Assembly (NCBI GenBank): GCA_019695185.1
Contig: JAIBAN010000006.1
Coordinates: 1 to 64,000, forward strand
From: Blastocatellia bacterium
GTDB taxonomy: Bacteria > Acidobacteriota > Blastocatellia > Chloracidobacteriales > Chloracidobacteriaceae
Direction of reading: 5' to 3'
DNA: 64,000 nt
The notes beneath the pieces were generated by a model that saw only the letters and a list, made by a program, of their open reading frames with translations, had not been told where the DNA came from and made no database searches. Positions 36,709 to 45,169 of the stretch are shown here, one piece after another; position 1 is the first letter of the stretch, and every line of letters starts with the position of its first letter. The position numbers and the translations under genes were made by a program.

Positions 36709-37088
36709 AAAACTGTGTGGTAAAGTCCGGAACCCGGCCATCCACGCGGCTCCGTTGCCGAGAGAGAAAAACAACAACGAAGGTCGCATGCTGGCATTTT
36801 CGTTTAAATAACTTCTGGACCTTCTTTATTCCTTTGGCGTGTTTGGTTTTGGGTTGTAAATTGACGATGCCGGGTCGGATTTGGCTGGTTTTCCGGGAAC
36901 CTGACAACCACCAAATCGTGAAACGCATATCAATGATGATGAACCGGTTACTTTGTTGATTCTTTTTCCTGGACGCAAGTGAAATGTGGCAAACTTTTTG
37001 CAGAGTGCTTCCAAAATCAATATTTCTGAGTACAATGATGGACTTACATTTTTTTCGGAGAATACCTGATTTACCCCCGTTTGCTCCC
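36709..37088. promoter_or_regulatory. Divergent intergenic region, one candidate plus-strand promoter
   Basis: 380 bp with no convincing gene; minus-strand ORFs here lack coding character. TTCCAA (37009-37014), 16 bases, TACAAT (37031-37036) is a possible promoter, 53 bases before the plus-strand gene. No promoter for thrC stands out. Confidence 0.35.
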
Positions 37089-37640
37089 ATGAAAGCATTT
37101 ATTCTTTGTTGTTTTCTTTTTTTCTCACCTCTTTGTGCGGCGGAAACAAACGCCAGCCAATGTCGCCTGCGGGTCATGGATGCCCGTGAATTGACTGTGC
37201 AGGCTGACCTCATTGCCCGTGTCCGGGTCAAAAAAGCCAAAGACATCCGTGACCCGCTCTACGGTCAGATTGCCACCCTGGAAGTTGTCGAAGTTATCAA
37301 AGGGGATCCGCGCCTGAAGGAAGTAACGGTCTGGGCAATGACCAAAATCTATTGTGCCACGGATGCCTATGTGCGGGGACAGGAGTTTCTGGTCTTTTTG
37401 GCCCACGAACAAACGCTCTATCGCACGCTTAATTTTCAATACGGCCAGTTTTTGATTGGCGGCCCAACAATTAAAGGATGGCGCACTCCCAACCCGGATG
37501 CGAGCGCCGCGCCTGAAAAGACCTACGAGCAAATCAAGAACGAAATCCAAATCTATTTGGAACCGCTTCGCCCACAAGGGGAGACGCCGGTTCCACCGCA
37601 AACAGGCATTCCTTTGGTTCCCAAGCCGGAAACAGAATGA
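37089..37640 (+). CDS. Exported hypothetical protein, beta-rich
   Basis: 183 residues from MKAFILCCFLF, which starts the signal peptide (ending near CAAETNA). The mature protein has a pattern seen in many secreted OB-like proteins: ADLIARVRVKKAKD, IATLEVVEVIKGDPRLKEVTVWA, then GQEFLVFLAHEQTLYRTLNFQYGQF. A Cys pair (about 20 and 87) may form a disulfide. The last 45 residues are Pro-rich. I cannot name the family. Its TGA stop lies in the array shared with the convergent gpx gene. Confidence 0.6.
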   Translation: MKAFILCCFLFFSPLCAAETNASQCRLRVMDARELTVQADLIARVRVKKAKDIRDPLYGQIATLEVVEVIKGDPRLKEVTVWAMTKIYCATDAYVRGQEFLVFLAHEQTLYRTLNFQYGQFLIGGPTIKGWRTPNPDASAAPEKTYEQIKNEIQIYLEPLRPQGETPVPPQTGIPLVPKPETE

Positions 37641-37698
37641 ATTGAGAATTGAACCGGCAATCCCCCGCCAGGAATTCTCAATTCTCAATTCTCAATTA
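37635..37698. repeat. Inverted TTGAGAA arrays shared by two convergent stop codons
   Basis: Left arm 37635-37652 contains the TGA of the plus-strand gene. Right arm 37673-37698 (three and a half units) contains the TAA of gpx. The loop is only 20 bp, so this pair could be a hairpin terminator for both. Confidence 0.9.
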
Positions 37699-38289
37699 CT
37701 TCAGTTGGGCTTCGATGGCAGAGGTAATCTCGGCTGCCATCGGTTCGGTTCGGGGTGAAAAAACCGCTACCAGTTTCCCGTTCCGGTCAATGAGGTATTT
37801 TTGGAAATTCCACTTCACTTCACCAGCCAGTTTCGCATCCCCGCCGCCAGCCGTTAAAAATTTGTACAAGGGATTCATTTCATTGCCCTTAACCGTGATT
37901 TTTCCGAACATGTCAAAGCTGACTTTGTATTTGGTGGTACAAAATTGTTTGATTTCGGATTCGGTGCCGGGTTCCTGTCCCAAAAAGTCATTGGCTGGAA
38001 AGCCCAGAATCCGGAGTCCCTGGCTTCGATATTTCTGGTTGAGGGCTTCAAGTCCTTCATATTGAGGGGTCAACCCGCATTTTGAAGCCACATTCACGAT
38101 TAAGACAACGTTTCCTTTGTATGAGCAGAGGTCAACGCTTTTTCCATCAATGTTTTTCATTTTGAAATTGAGCGCATCGGGGCAACTGCTGGCTTGAGTC
38201 TTCATGACCGGAACACCTCCGCCAGTGAGCGAAAAACTGGCTACGGTAAACAGGCCAAGGAGTGCAGTCAGCAAAAAACGACGAGACAT
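37696..38289 (-). CDS. Glutathione peroxidase-family thiol peroxidase, exported
   Basis: 197 residues from MSRRFLLTALL, with GGAGG 9 bases upstream and a signal peptide. The mature part is a GPx domain: NVASKCGLTPQYEGLE (peroxidatic Cys in place of selenocysteine), FPANDFLGQEPG (catalytic Gln) and VKWNFQKYLID (Trp and Asn of the tetrad). Bacterial Cys-GPx usually reduces peroxides with thioredoxin. A resolving Cys candidate is in IKQFCTTKY. Probably periplasmic, unlike most bacterial GPx. Confidence 0.9.
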   Translation of the reverse strand: MSRRFLLTALLGLFTVASFSLTGGGVPVMKTQASSCPDALNFKMKNIDGKSVDLCSYKGNVVLIVNVASKCGLTPQYEGLEALNQKYRSQGLRILGFPANDFLGQEPGTESEIKQFCTTKYKVSFDMFGKITVKGNEMNPLYKFLTAGGGDAKLAGEVKWNFQKYLIDRNGKLVAVFSPRTEPMAAEITSAIEAQLK

Positions 38290-38321
38290 GGGGAATCCTC
38301 CAAAATTCAGGGTTGAGGGGC

Positions 38322-38419
38322 GGTTTTGAGTTTTAGGTTTTGAGTTTTGCACCAGTTGATTTGAGTGAACCCAAATAACATGCCGTTTCGATATGGTTTT
38401 AACTCAAAACTCAAAACTA
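38322..38419. repeat. Inverted TTTTGAG arrays upstream of gpx
   Basis: Left arm 38322-38349 (four TTTTGAG/TTTTAGG units) and right arm 38396-38419 (three ACTCAAA units), loop 46 bp. It fills the gap between the MauE-like gene stop and the gpx start, upstream of the gpx ribosome site. Confidence 0.85.
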
Positions 38420-38429
38420 TGTTTCGGCC

Positions 38430-39410
38430 CTATTTTGTATTTCGGACCTTCTGCAATTCATCAAGTGTGGGCGGTGTGGTATCCCATGTTTTGATGACTT
38501 TACCGGACCGTAAGTACACAATGTGTGGAGTATCGCCGGTTGAACCGAGAATCCGGTCAAAGTCGGCTTGGGAAATCTGGCCGAGCGGAAATTTGGCTTT
38601 GAAGCGTTCGGCAAAGAACTTTCGTTTCCACTCTTCCTGCACACAAACAGCCACAAAAGAAAACGGATTTTTGCCTTCCAGATAGGAATTGAAGGTCGGC
38701 ACACTGGCTTGGCAATGTTCACATTCGGTTGAAATGACTGCCAGCAGATGCTCACCTTTCTGCAAATCAACCGAAAGGCCGGTGATTTTGACCGTCTGGA
38801 AAATATTTTCCGATTGAGTTGCCGCCAGTTTGGCCGGGTCGGCCAGGATTCCGTAAAACACCGGAACCACCAATCCGACACAGGCAAAGCCGGAAACCAC
38901 GGAAAGCCGCCAGGGTTCCTTCCAGTTGTGCCAGGTTTGTTGACGAGCCAGCCACCAGGCCGCCAGGCCGCCGGCCAACAATGCCGCATCTTCAGCAAAT
39001 GCCTGTCCCGGCGTCCGTTTGACCCAGGACCCAAAACAACCGCAATCGGCAGTCGCACCACTCATCCAGGCCCACCCGACTGCACCCAGAAAAATCACGA
39101 ACAAAACACATGCAATGGTCAACATAAGGCGTAACCGATACCCGACCAGGAGGGCTGCTCCCAGAGCGGCTTCAATTCCGAGCATAGCCCAGGCCACCAT
39201 CAGATGAGTTTGGGGCCAGGGCAGGATTTTGTAGTCGGCAATTTGTTTAATGAATGCCTGTGGTTCAACCGCTTTGACAAGTCCGGCAAAGAGCAGCACC
39301 CCGCCCAGCAGGGCAGCCAGTGCCCAGGCGATTTTGACACCCAGTGGTAAAATGGCTGCACCTTGCGGGGCAGCCATTTCCAGTTTTGCGGAGTTTGCAG
39401 AAATTTCCAT
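38430..39410 (-). CDS. MauE/DoxX-like membrane protein fused to a thioredoxin-like domain
   Basis: 326 residues. The first 200 form about five membrane helices with LLFAGLVKAVEPQAF and the DCGCFGSWVKRTPG signature of MauE/DoxX-type proteins, which are linked to disulfide handling. From about 225 a thioredoxin-like domain faces the periplasm: LLAVISTECEHCQASVPTF (CxxC, CEHC) and TPHIVYLRSGKV with the cis-Pro position. It probably shuttles reducing equivalents or disulfides across the membrane. It lies 5 bases after the metallophosphatase-like gene, clearly the same operon. Confidence 0.75.
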   Translation of the reverse strand: MEISANSAKLEMAAPQGAAILPLGVKIAWALAALLGGVLLFAGLVKAVEPQAFIKQIADYKILPWPQTHLMVAWAMLGIEAALGAALLVGYRLRLMLTIACVLFVIFLGAVGWAWMSGATADCGCFGSWVKRTPGQAFAEDAALLAGGLAAWWLARQQTWHNWKEPWRLSVVSGFACVGLVVPVFYGILADPAKLAATQSENIFQTVKITGLSVDLQKGEHLLAVISTECEHCQASVPTFNSYLEGKNPFSFVAVCVQEEWKRKFFAERFKAKFPLGQISQADFDRILGSTGDTPHIVYLRSGKVIKTWDTTPPTLDELQKVRNTK

Positions 39411-39415
39411 AGCCG

Positions 39416-40582
39416 TTAATTTGTGCCCGGAAGTTTTGGAACCCCAGCCGGATTGTTACTGGTCGGACCAGCCGGAATCACACCTTGAGTGCCGCTTTGG
39501 GCCCGTTGGGCGGCTTCGACGGAATCTTTGGCATCTTTGACCATCTGGGCGTAGGTTTCATGCTTGGGAAACTCTTTATCCAAGGCAGCAAAATGGTTTT
39601 TGAATTCCTTCACTTTGCCGTCCGGAGTGAGGTACACCCGCAAATCACCCAATTGTTTGGTTTGCTGGAAGGTATAGACCAGGGTGGTATTGCCGATTTT
39701 TTTGGTTTCCATGCCGCCTTGCCCATTTTGCGCCCCAATGACGATGTCCACGCCTGGAATGGCGGCCACTTTCTCGGCATCGGGCGGCAGGCTATACGCC
39801 ATGACAACCACAATATCAGCTTTGGTGCGCATTTCCGGCACCAGTTGTTTGAGTGATTCAACCGGGTCAGCCAGGGTGAGGCCGGTACTGGTCGGAATCG
39901 TTCCACCTGAGGTCACCCCGGTAAAGGCAACCCGCACGGTTTTTCCAGCCCGTTTGGCGTTGACTTCCTCGACCAGATAGGTTTTGGGGGCCATCAAATC
40001 CGGGGCGCTGGTGCGGACGTTGGCCGAAACCATCCGTTCCAGGAACGGGAATTCCTTGACGCGGCTGGGGTAGTCGTTTTTCCGAAGCAGTTCGCTGATA
40101 TAGGGCGCTTCGCGGAAACTGATGTTGGCAACCGTGAAGTGCGCTTTGTCATAGCCCTTCAAAATCCACTTGTTGCGCTCGACCGAATCGGGAAACAGCA
40201 TGGAATTGCCGTCCATGGTGTCGGCAAAGACATGCCCGGCATCAACCTGGAGCGCCGGAACGTCACTGTGCATTGAGGAAAAAGCGTCAACATAACTCAT
40301 CCGCCAAGCCAATCCACCCATTGGGTGGGCGTGGCAGCCGCAATCGTCAAGGCTGCCGCCCAGGTCGGCTCCGTACATGAGCGCAAAGGCGTAACCGTCA
40401 TCCGGTCCCAGCGCGGTCTTCATGGCCGGCGTGAGTTCCATTTTTTTCGCGGTAGTGTCGCTGCTGGTTCCGCTGGTGCATCCGTTTGAAACCAGAGCCG
40501 TCAGACTGAGCGCGCAGGCCAGCCCGATTTTTGAGAGTTTCCGTACCTGAGCATTCAGGGAAAATGCTGTCTTTCGTGCCAT
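39416..40582 (-). CDS. 5'-nucleotidase-like metallophosphatase, probable lipoprotein
   Basis: 388 residues. The leader has hydrophobic LACALSLTALVSNGC; the Cys could be lipidated, though the lipobox is weak. DLGGSLDDCGCHAHPMGGLAWR is the GCGC/GGL-type signature of UshA-like proteins found near redox and cytochrome genes. VDAGHVFADT, VANISFREA, FTGVTSGGT and ADIVVVMAYSLPPDAE fit the UshA order, but the usual DxHG and NHD metal motifs are altered, so activity may be lost or different. The pairing with a MauE-thioredoxin protein suggests a redox partner role for the CGC motif. Confidence 0.65.
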   Translation of the reverse strand: MARKTAFSLNAQVRKLSKIGLACALSLTALVSNGCTSGTSSDTTAKKMELTPAMKTALGPDDGYAFALMYGADLGGSLDDCGCHAHPMGGLAWRMSYVDAFSSMHSDVPALQVDAGHVFADTMDGNSMLFPDSVERNKWILKGYDKAHFTVANISFREAPYISELLRKNDYPSRVKEFPFLERMVSANVRTSAPDLMAPKTYLVEEVNAKRAGKTVRVAFTGVTSGGTIPTSTGLTLADPVESLKQLVPEMRTKADIVVVMAYSLPPDAEKVAAIPGVDIVIGAQNGQGGMETKKIGNTTLVYTFQQTKQLGDLRVYLTPDGKVKEFKNHFAALDKEFPKHETYAQMVKDAKDSVEAAQRAQSGTQGVIPAGPTSNNPAGVPKLPGTN

Positions 40583-40715
40583 AGAAACTTCCTTACAACA
40601 ATTTTGATGAGAGAAAAAAGGTATGCGTGTGTGCCGAAAAAGTAGCCCTCAAACCCCAACTCGTCAAGCCATCCCAACCCCGATTGCCGCCAAATTCAGG
40701 ACTGGGGAAGAAATC

Positions 40716-40825
40716 AGGACTAAGGACTGAGGGCTGAGTTAAGAACTGAGGCAGAGTATCTCCAATTCATTCAATCAAAGGAGGCATAACGGCCGGTTTT
40801 TCCTCAGTCCTCAGTCCTCAGCCCT
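40716..40825. repeat. Inverted ACTGAGG arrays
   Basis: Left arm 40716-40752 (GGACTAA, GGACTGA, GGGCTGA units) and right arm 40801-40825 (three TCCTCAG units), loop about 48 bp. The right arm ends 4 bases from the stop of the LytTR regulator gene. It lies in the gap between that gene and the start of the metallophosphatase-like gene. Confidence 0.85.
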
Positions 40826-40828
40826 GCT

Positions 40829-41584
40829 TCACAGGTCAAGCACCTGTCGCAACTCTTTAATGTGATTGCGGCTGACCAGCACCTGTGCCCCGCACGTGAG
40901 CGTCAGTTGGAAGGTATTGTCCAAATTGGCCACTTCGCGGATATGGTTGAGATTGACAATATGCTGGCGATGGACCCGGAGAAACAGACGGGGGTCCAGT
41001 TGGTCTTCCAGTTGGCCGAACGAGGCGTATTTGGTCCAAAACTCGCCTTCCTGGGAAGTGACGAAAACCAGCCCCTGGTCAATGCGAAAGGAGGTGATTT
41101 GGTCAATTCCCAAAATCAAAATCCGTTTCTGGGTCCGGACCGGCAGCCGTTGGAGATACGTCCTGGGCGGCTGGCTGAGATGAGGCAGGGCAGTTGCCAG
41201 CCGACCGGCTTCCGCCGTCGGTGCCCCCAGTTTCCGCCGTACTTTATCGAGGGTTTGCAGGAGTCGGGTGTGACGCACGGGTTTCAGCACATAATCAATG
41301 GCATTGACCTCAAAGGCATCCACCGCATACTGGTCGAAAGCCGTGATAAAGACGACCAGCGGCAATTGCTCCACTCGGAGCATTTCCAGCACCGCAAAGC
41401 CATCCATATCAGGCAGGTGAATATCAAGCAGTACCAAATCCGCCGGCGTGGTTTCAATCAGCAGCACCGCTTCGGCTCCGGTTTCGGCTTCGCCCGTGAT
41501 TTCAATGTCGGTTTGGTCCGCCAGGAGCTTACGCAGGCGGCTGCGGGCCAGTGGTTCGTCATCAACCAACAGGGTGCGAATCAT
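40829..41584 (-). CDS. LytTR-family response regulator
   Basis: 251 residues from MIRTLLVDDEP. The receiver domain spans 1-120, with VDDEP, phospho-acceptor Asp in LVLLDIHLPDMDG near 55 and YVLKPVR Lys. The LytTR DNA-binding domain is at about 150-250, with FLRVHRQHIVNLNHIREV and VLVSRNHIKELRQVL. It overlaps the kinase stop by ATGA (4 bases), indicating coupled translation. It most likely controls the ABC transporter genes upstream or envelope genes. Confidence 0.93.
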   Translation of the reverse strand: MIRTLLVDDEPLARSRLRKLLADQTDIEITGEAETGAEAVLLIETTPADLVLLDIHLPDMDGFAVLEMLRVEQLPLVVFITAFDQYAVDAFEVNAIDYVLKPVRHTRLLQTLDKVRRKLGAPTAEAGRLATALPHLSQPPRTYLQRLPVRTQKRILILGIDQITSFRIDQGLVFVTSQEGEFWTKYASFGQLEDQLDPRLFLRVHRQHIVNLNHIREVANLDNTFQLTLTCGAQVLVSRNHIKELRQVLDL

Positions 41585-44121
41585 GCGTTGACTCCTTCCG
41601 GGATGGGGGTGATTGGTTCCGCCGTCGGTGGGACGGTAAATGAAACCGTCGTCCCCTCGCCAGGGCGACTGTCCACCCGGAGTCCGGCTTGCGGGCCAAA
41701 AAGCCCTTGCAGCCGTCGGTTGACGTTTGACAACCCGACCCCACGGGTGAGGACATCGTTTAATTCGGAAGCGGACATCCCGCATCCGGTATCAGCCACA
41801 AAGATTTCCAGTTGGTCACCCAATTGAGCCACCGAGAGCGTAACCATCCCGCCTTGGGCAATCTTTCCAATGCCATGCTTGACGGCGTTTTCAATCAGCG
41901 GCTGGATGGACAGGGCCGGAATCCGCCAGGAGGTGAGGGCCTCCGGTACCACAAGGCGGACATGCAGTCGTTTGCCCAATCGGACTTTCTCAATTTTCAG
42001 ATAAGCTTCCACCAGCTCCAGTTCCTCGCGCAGTGAATGCCACGCCCGGCTTTCATGAAAGGCATGGCGGAAAAAATCGGCTACATCAGCCAGCAGTTCC
42101 TCGGCCTGTTGTGGGTCGTCGCCAATCAAAGCTGCCACGGAATTGAGTGCATTAAAAAAGAAATGTGGATTGATTTGAGCCCGCAAGGCCCGCAATTCGG
42201 CCTCGGAAATCAAATTACGCAAGGCTTCCTGGGCGGTGCGCTCGCGGCGCTGGTTTTCATGCAACCGCAGGTTTTCCAACGCCCGTCCAGCTTCGACCGC
42301 CATGACCCGAAGCAGGTTTTGCTCCTCGCTTAGATAGCCCAGGCCCAGCGTGCGAGGCCCCAAGGTCACGATGCCTGCCGGACCCGTTCCGGCCTGAACC
42401 AGCAGCACCAGCCGGACGGATTTCCGCTGCAAGTCTTCAAACAGCCTGTCATCCACCACTGTGTCCGTTTCCAGCACCAGTAGCTGATGACTGGTGCATT
42501 CCGCCACCAGTTTCTGCGTGCGTTCATCTTCCGCAAGCCAGACCTGTACGGAATCGGTGGAAAAGGCTTCGCCCAGGGTTTCGCTCAGGATTTGGGAAAA
42601 TTCGGTTTCGTCCGTCACATTGCGGAGCCGGTCACCAAACCATTCCAACAATTGTTCAGGGTTACGCCGTTTGAAGACCAACCGGTCCACGGCCCGGTTG
42701 ACCCAGCGGTTGAGCGGGACAAACAAAGCCATGACCCCCATTGGCAACAAGGTAAAAACAATTGCCCGCAAGGACGGATTGGAAAGCCGCAACACGGTGG
42801 CCTGGGCAACTGCGCCCGAAATTTTGCTGTAACTGATGGCCAGGATAGCCAGGACCAGAACGGCGGCTCCCCGTTTGAGCAGCCAGTCCATAAACGTGGC
42901 TTTATAAATGGCGTAGGCAACGGCAAATCCAACCGGTATCGGCAACAGTGCCAGCAGTAGAGCGGGACCCTGCTGAAAGTGGGAAAAAAATGACTGCAGG
43001 CGGCCCAAATTGGTCAGACCAAAGGCTCCGGCTCCCAGGGCGAGCAGATTGGCCAGACTCCAGAGCCAGACCAGTAAAGCCGCCGAAAAAGCCAATGTCA
43101 TTGTCCACTGATGCCGCTGCCGGGCCTGCCGGTCACGGCCAATCCGGAGGGCAACCACCCCAAAGACCCCAAACCCTAGCAGAAATCCAATAAAAGCAAT
43201 GGTTTCCCCGGTTGTGACCGATTCATTGGCCGGCGGCGCAAGCGATTGCAGCCGATAGCGGGCGGAAAGAGCCTGGGGTGAATCCGGGGGAAACCGCTCC
43301 AGCACCCGTTTCCATTCGGCGGCGGCGGCCTCCGGTTCGTCCATTTTAAGATAGGTGTCACCCAGGGTCAGGCGACATTCGGCTTCGTCCTCCGAACGGG
43401 CGGGACGGTTTTCCAGTCGGTGCAGAATAAACTGGAAATCCTCCACGGCTTTGGTATCCCGGCCAAAAAAGGAAGGCGTGAAAAACGATGAATACGCCCG
43501 CAAGTACCGCAGCTCCAGGTCCTGCGAGTCCCTTTGAATGGCTTCATCCATCTCATTCAAGCCGCACCGCAACTGTTCGCTGATGTGCTCGTTGGGAACC
43601 AGGTGCATGCCGATTTTGTAGACCCGGATGGCCCCCGTATAGCCCAGGCCCAAGGGGTGGGTCGGATTTTGCCGGACCACCTCGGCAAAAATCCGCTCGG
43701 CCTCGAAGGTGGCAGTTTTATCCCGTTCGATGGCCAGCCCATAGAGCGCCCGGCCATACTCGATTTTGCGTTCCAGGTTCGTGGGGTCGTTTTGGAGCTG
43801 CTGCCGGATATGTTCGACATATTCCCGGTGCAGTTTGCGGGTGGGATGCAAATCAAAATCGGATGAATCGGGAAGAGGTTGGCTCAACGCTGTGCCGTGG
43901 GTGAACAATACCAACCCCAGCAGAAGGAAAATGGAAGGGAAGGGACAAACACCAACAGGGAAACAGTGGGCAGCCTTGTTCTTGTTTTCATCACACTCTG
44001 TGGTAAAGAATAAAACAAAAGGAATCACAGGGGTTTGTCCGGTTTGGTTTGAAAATTGGACAAAGGTTGATTGCTCCAAAGTAAAGGAATGCAGTCTGTG
44101 CGACAAGTCACCGTCTGCCAA
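41581..44121 (-). CDS. LytS/YehU-type sensor histidine kinase with periplasmic TPR domain
   Basis: 846 residues if translated from TTG at 44121, three bases after the permease stop. The true start may be nearer the signal-like helix (IFLLLGLVLFTHGTALS, residues about 63-80), where no ATG is present. Residues about 90-300 are helical TPR-like repeats, expected outside the membrane. Five to six membrane helices follow (about 310-470). A GAF-like region follows (about 500-625). The His_kinase domain contains HFFFNALNSVAALIGD (phospho-His), and the HATPase contains IQPLIENAVKHG, DTGCGMS and GVGLSNVNRRL. It senses an envelope signal through the TPR part and phosphorylates the LytTR regulator. Confidence 0.85.
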   Translation of the reverse strand: MADGDLSHRLHSFTLEQSTFVQFSNQTGQTPVIPFVLFFTTECDENKNKAAHCFPVGVCPFPSIFLLLGLVLFTHGTALSQPLPDSSDFDLHPTRKLHREYVEHIRQQLQNDPTNLERKIEYGRALYGLAIERDKTATFEAERIFAEVVRQNPTHPLGLGYTGAIRVYKIGMHLVPNEHISEQLRCGLNEMDEAIQRDSQDLELRYLRAYSSFFTPSFFGRDTKAVEDFQFILHRLENRPARSEDEAECRLTLGDTYLKMDEPEAAAAEWKRVLERFPPDSPQALSARYRLQSLAPPANESVTTGETIAFIGFLLGFGVFGVVALRIGRDRQARQRHQWTMTLAFSAALLVWLWSLANLLALGAGAFGLTNLGRLQSFFSHFQQGPALLLALLPIPVGFAVAYAIYKATFMDWLLKRGAAVLVLAILAISYSKISGAVAQATVLRLSNPSLRAIVFTLLPMGVMALFVPLNRWVNRAVDRLVFKRRNPEQLLEWFGDRLRNVTDETEFSQILSETLGEAFSTDSVQVWLAEDERTQKLVAECTSHQLLVLETDTVVDDRLFEDLQRKSVRLVLLVQAGTGPAGIVTLGPRTLGLGYLSEEQNLLRVMAVEAGRALENLRLHENQRRERTAQEALRNLISEAELRALRAQINPHFFFNALNSVAALIGDDPQQAEELLADVADFFRHAFHESRAWHSLREELELVEAYLKIEKVRLGKRLHVRLVVPEALTSWRIPALSIQPLIENAVKHGIGKIAQGGMVTLSVAQLGDQLEIFVADTGCGMSASELNDVLTRGVGLSNVNRRLQGLFGPQAGLRVDSRPGEGTTVSFTVPPTAEPITPIPEGVNA

Positions 44122-44124
44122 AAT

Positions 44125-44937
44125 TTAACGGATGAACAAGGCCGCCGCCACAAAAATGGCCACCACTGACAGCGCCCACAGTTTCTTTTCCAGCGGCATT
44201 GGCTCCTGGGCATTCCAGCGAAAGAGTTTGGCGGCCACAAAAATCGCACAGCCGCAGGTGGTGAGCAGGACCGTCAGATTGGTCAGGTTCTGACTCAATC
44301 CCTGTCCATCAACAATCACCCGTTTAAGGGCATCCACCACATAACTGGAGGGCAGAATTTCCGCGAGCCGCTGAAACGACTTGGGCAACATGTCTTTGGG
44401 AAAGGCAGCTCCTCCCAGAAACATGAGTGGGAAAAAGAGCATGTTGCCAATCACCTGGGCAATCTTGGCATTGTCGGCGACACTGGCAATCAAAAAACCG
44501 AGGCTGAGAAAGGCCAGGGTGCCGGCTCCGACCATCAGTCCCAGCACGAGCGGGTTTCCGGCAATCGTTACCCGATAGATGACTTTGGCTGCTGTCAATT
44601 GTACTCCCAGTGCCAGCCCGGCAATCACAAAACTGGTTGCGATTTCACTGCTGATGAGCATCCAGGCAGGAAAGGGCGTCAGTTGGTAGCGGCGCAAAAT
44701 CCCTCGCTCGCGGGCAGTCACCAGTCCGATGCTGAACCCGAAAAAACCGGCGGACATCATATTGATGCACAACAATCCGGGCAGCAGGTAACTGACCACT
44801 TCCGGTTTTCCACGGGCGAAAACAGAGCTGAATATAAAGAGAAAAAAGAGCGGAAACGCAAAATTCCAGAACATGGTCTGCTTTTCGCGGAATTCCAGTC
44901 GAATGCTGTTGAGGGTATTGTTCCACCAGGCGTTCAT
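44125..44937 (-). CDS. ABC-2 type transporter permease
   Basis: 270 residues, six membrane helices: FWNFAFPLFFLFIFSSV, LLCINMMSAGFFGFSIGL, FVIAGLALGVQLTAAK, LAFLSLGFLIASVA, MLFFPLMFLGGAAFP and the last LWALSVVAIFVAAALF. LFFPLMFLGGAAFPKDMLP is a good ABC2_membrane signature, close to drug and antibiotic exporters of the DrrB type. Follows its ATPase gene across a repeat element. Confidence 0.88.
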   Translation of the reverse strand: MNAWWNNTLNSIRLEFREKQTMFWNFAFPLFFLFIFSSVFARGKPEVVSYLLPGLLCINMMSAGFFGFSIGLVTARERGILRRYQLTPFPAWMLISSEIATSFVIAGLALGVQLTAAKVIYRVTIAGNPLVLGLMVGAGTLAFLSLGFLIASVADNAKIAQVIGNMLFFPLMFLGGAAFPKDMLPKSFQRLAEILPSSYVVDALKRVIVDGQGLSQNLTNLTVLLTTCGCAIFVAAKLFRWNAQEPMPLEKKLWALSVVAIFVAAALFIR

Positions 44938-44942
44938 AAGCA

Positions 44943-45145
44943 GTTGTTCGTTTTGAGTTGTTCGTTTTGAGTTGTTCGTTTTGAGTTGTTCGTTCTGAGT
45001 TCCGCCTTCAGGCGGCTGTTTTGAGTTCCGCCTTCAGGCGGCTGTTTTGAATTCCGCGTTGACGCGGCGGTTTTTTATTTTTTTGACCAAAAGCAGCCTC
45101 AAGGCTACCCGGCAAACAGCCGCCTGAAGGCGGAACTCGAAACTC
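44943..45145. repeat. 14-mer array plus CCGCCTTCAGGCGG hairpin units inside an ABC operon
   Basis: Four GTTGTTCGTTTTGA units (44943-44998), then two 26-bp units carrying CCGCC-TTCA-GGCGG (44999-45050), then a variant with GCGTTGACGC (45051-45070). A reverse-complement unit lies at 45117-45145. The hairpin unit is the same as at 20411-20560. The element fills the gap between the ATPase and permease genes. Confidence 0.85.
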
Positions 45146-45169
45146 CCAACGAAGAATTCAAACGTGCTT

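Noticed and set aside
36623-37246. Minus-strand ORF upstream of and over the thrC start
   Set aside because: No coding character, and it overlaps the start of the 37.1 kb gene and thrC.
41581-44121. A separate short gene from ATG candidates in the kinase's N-terminal part
   Set aside because: The open frame runs on without interruption, and no second start has a ribosome site.
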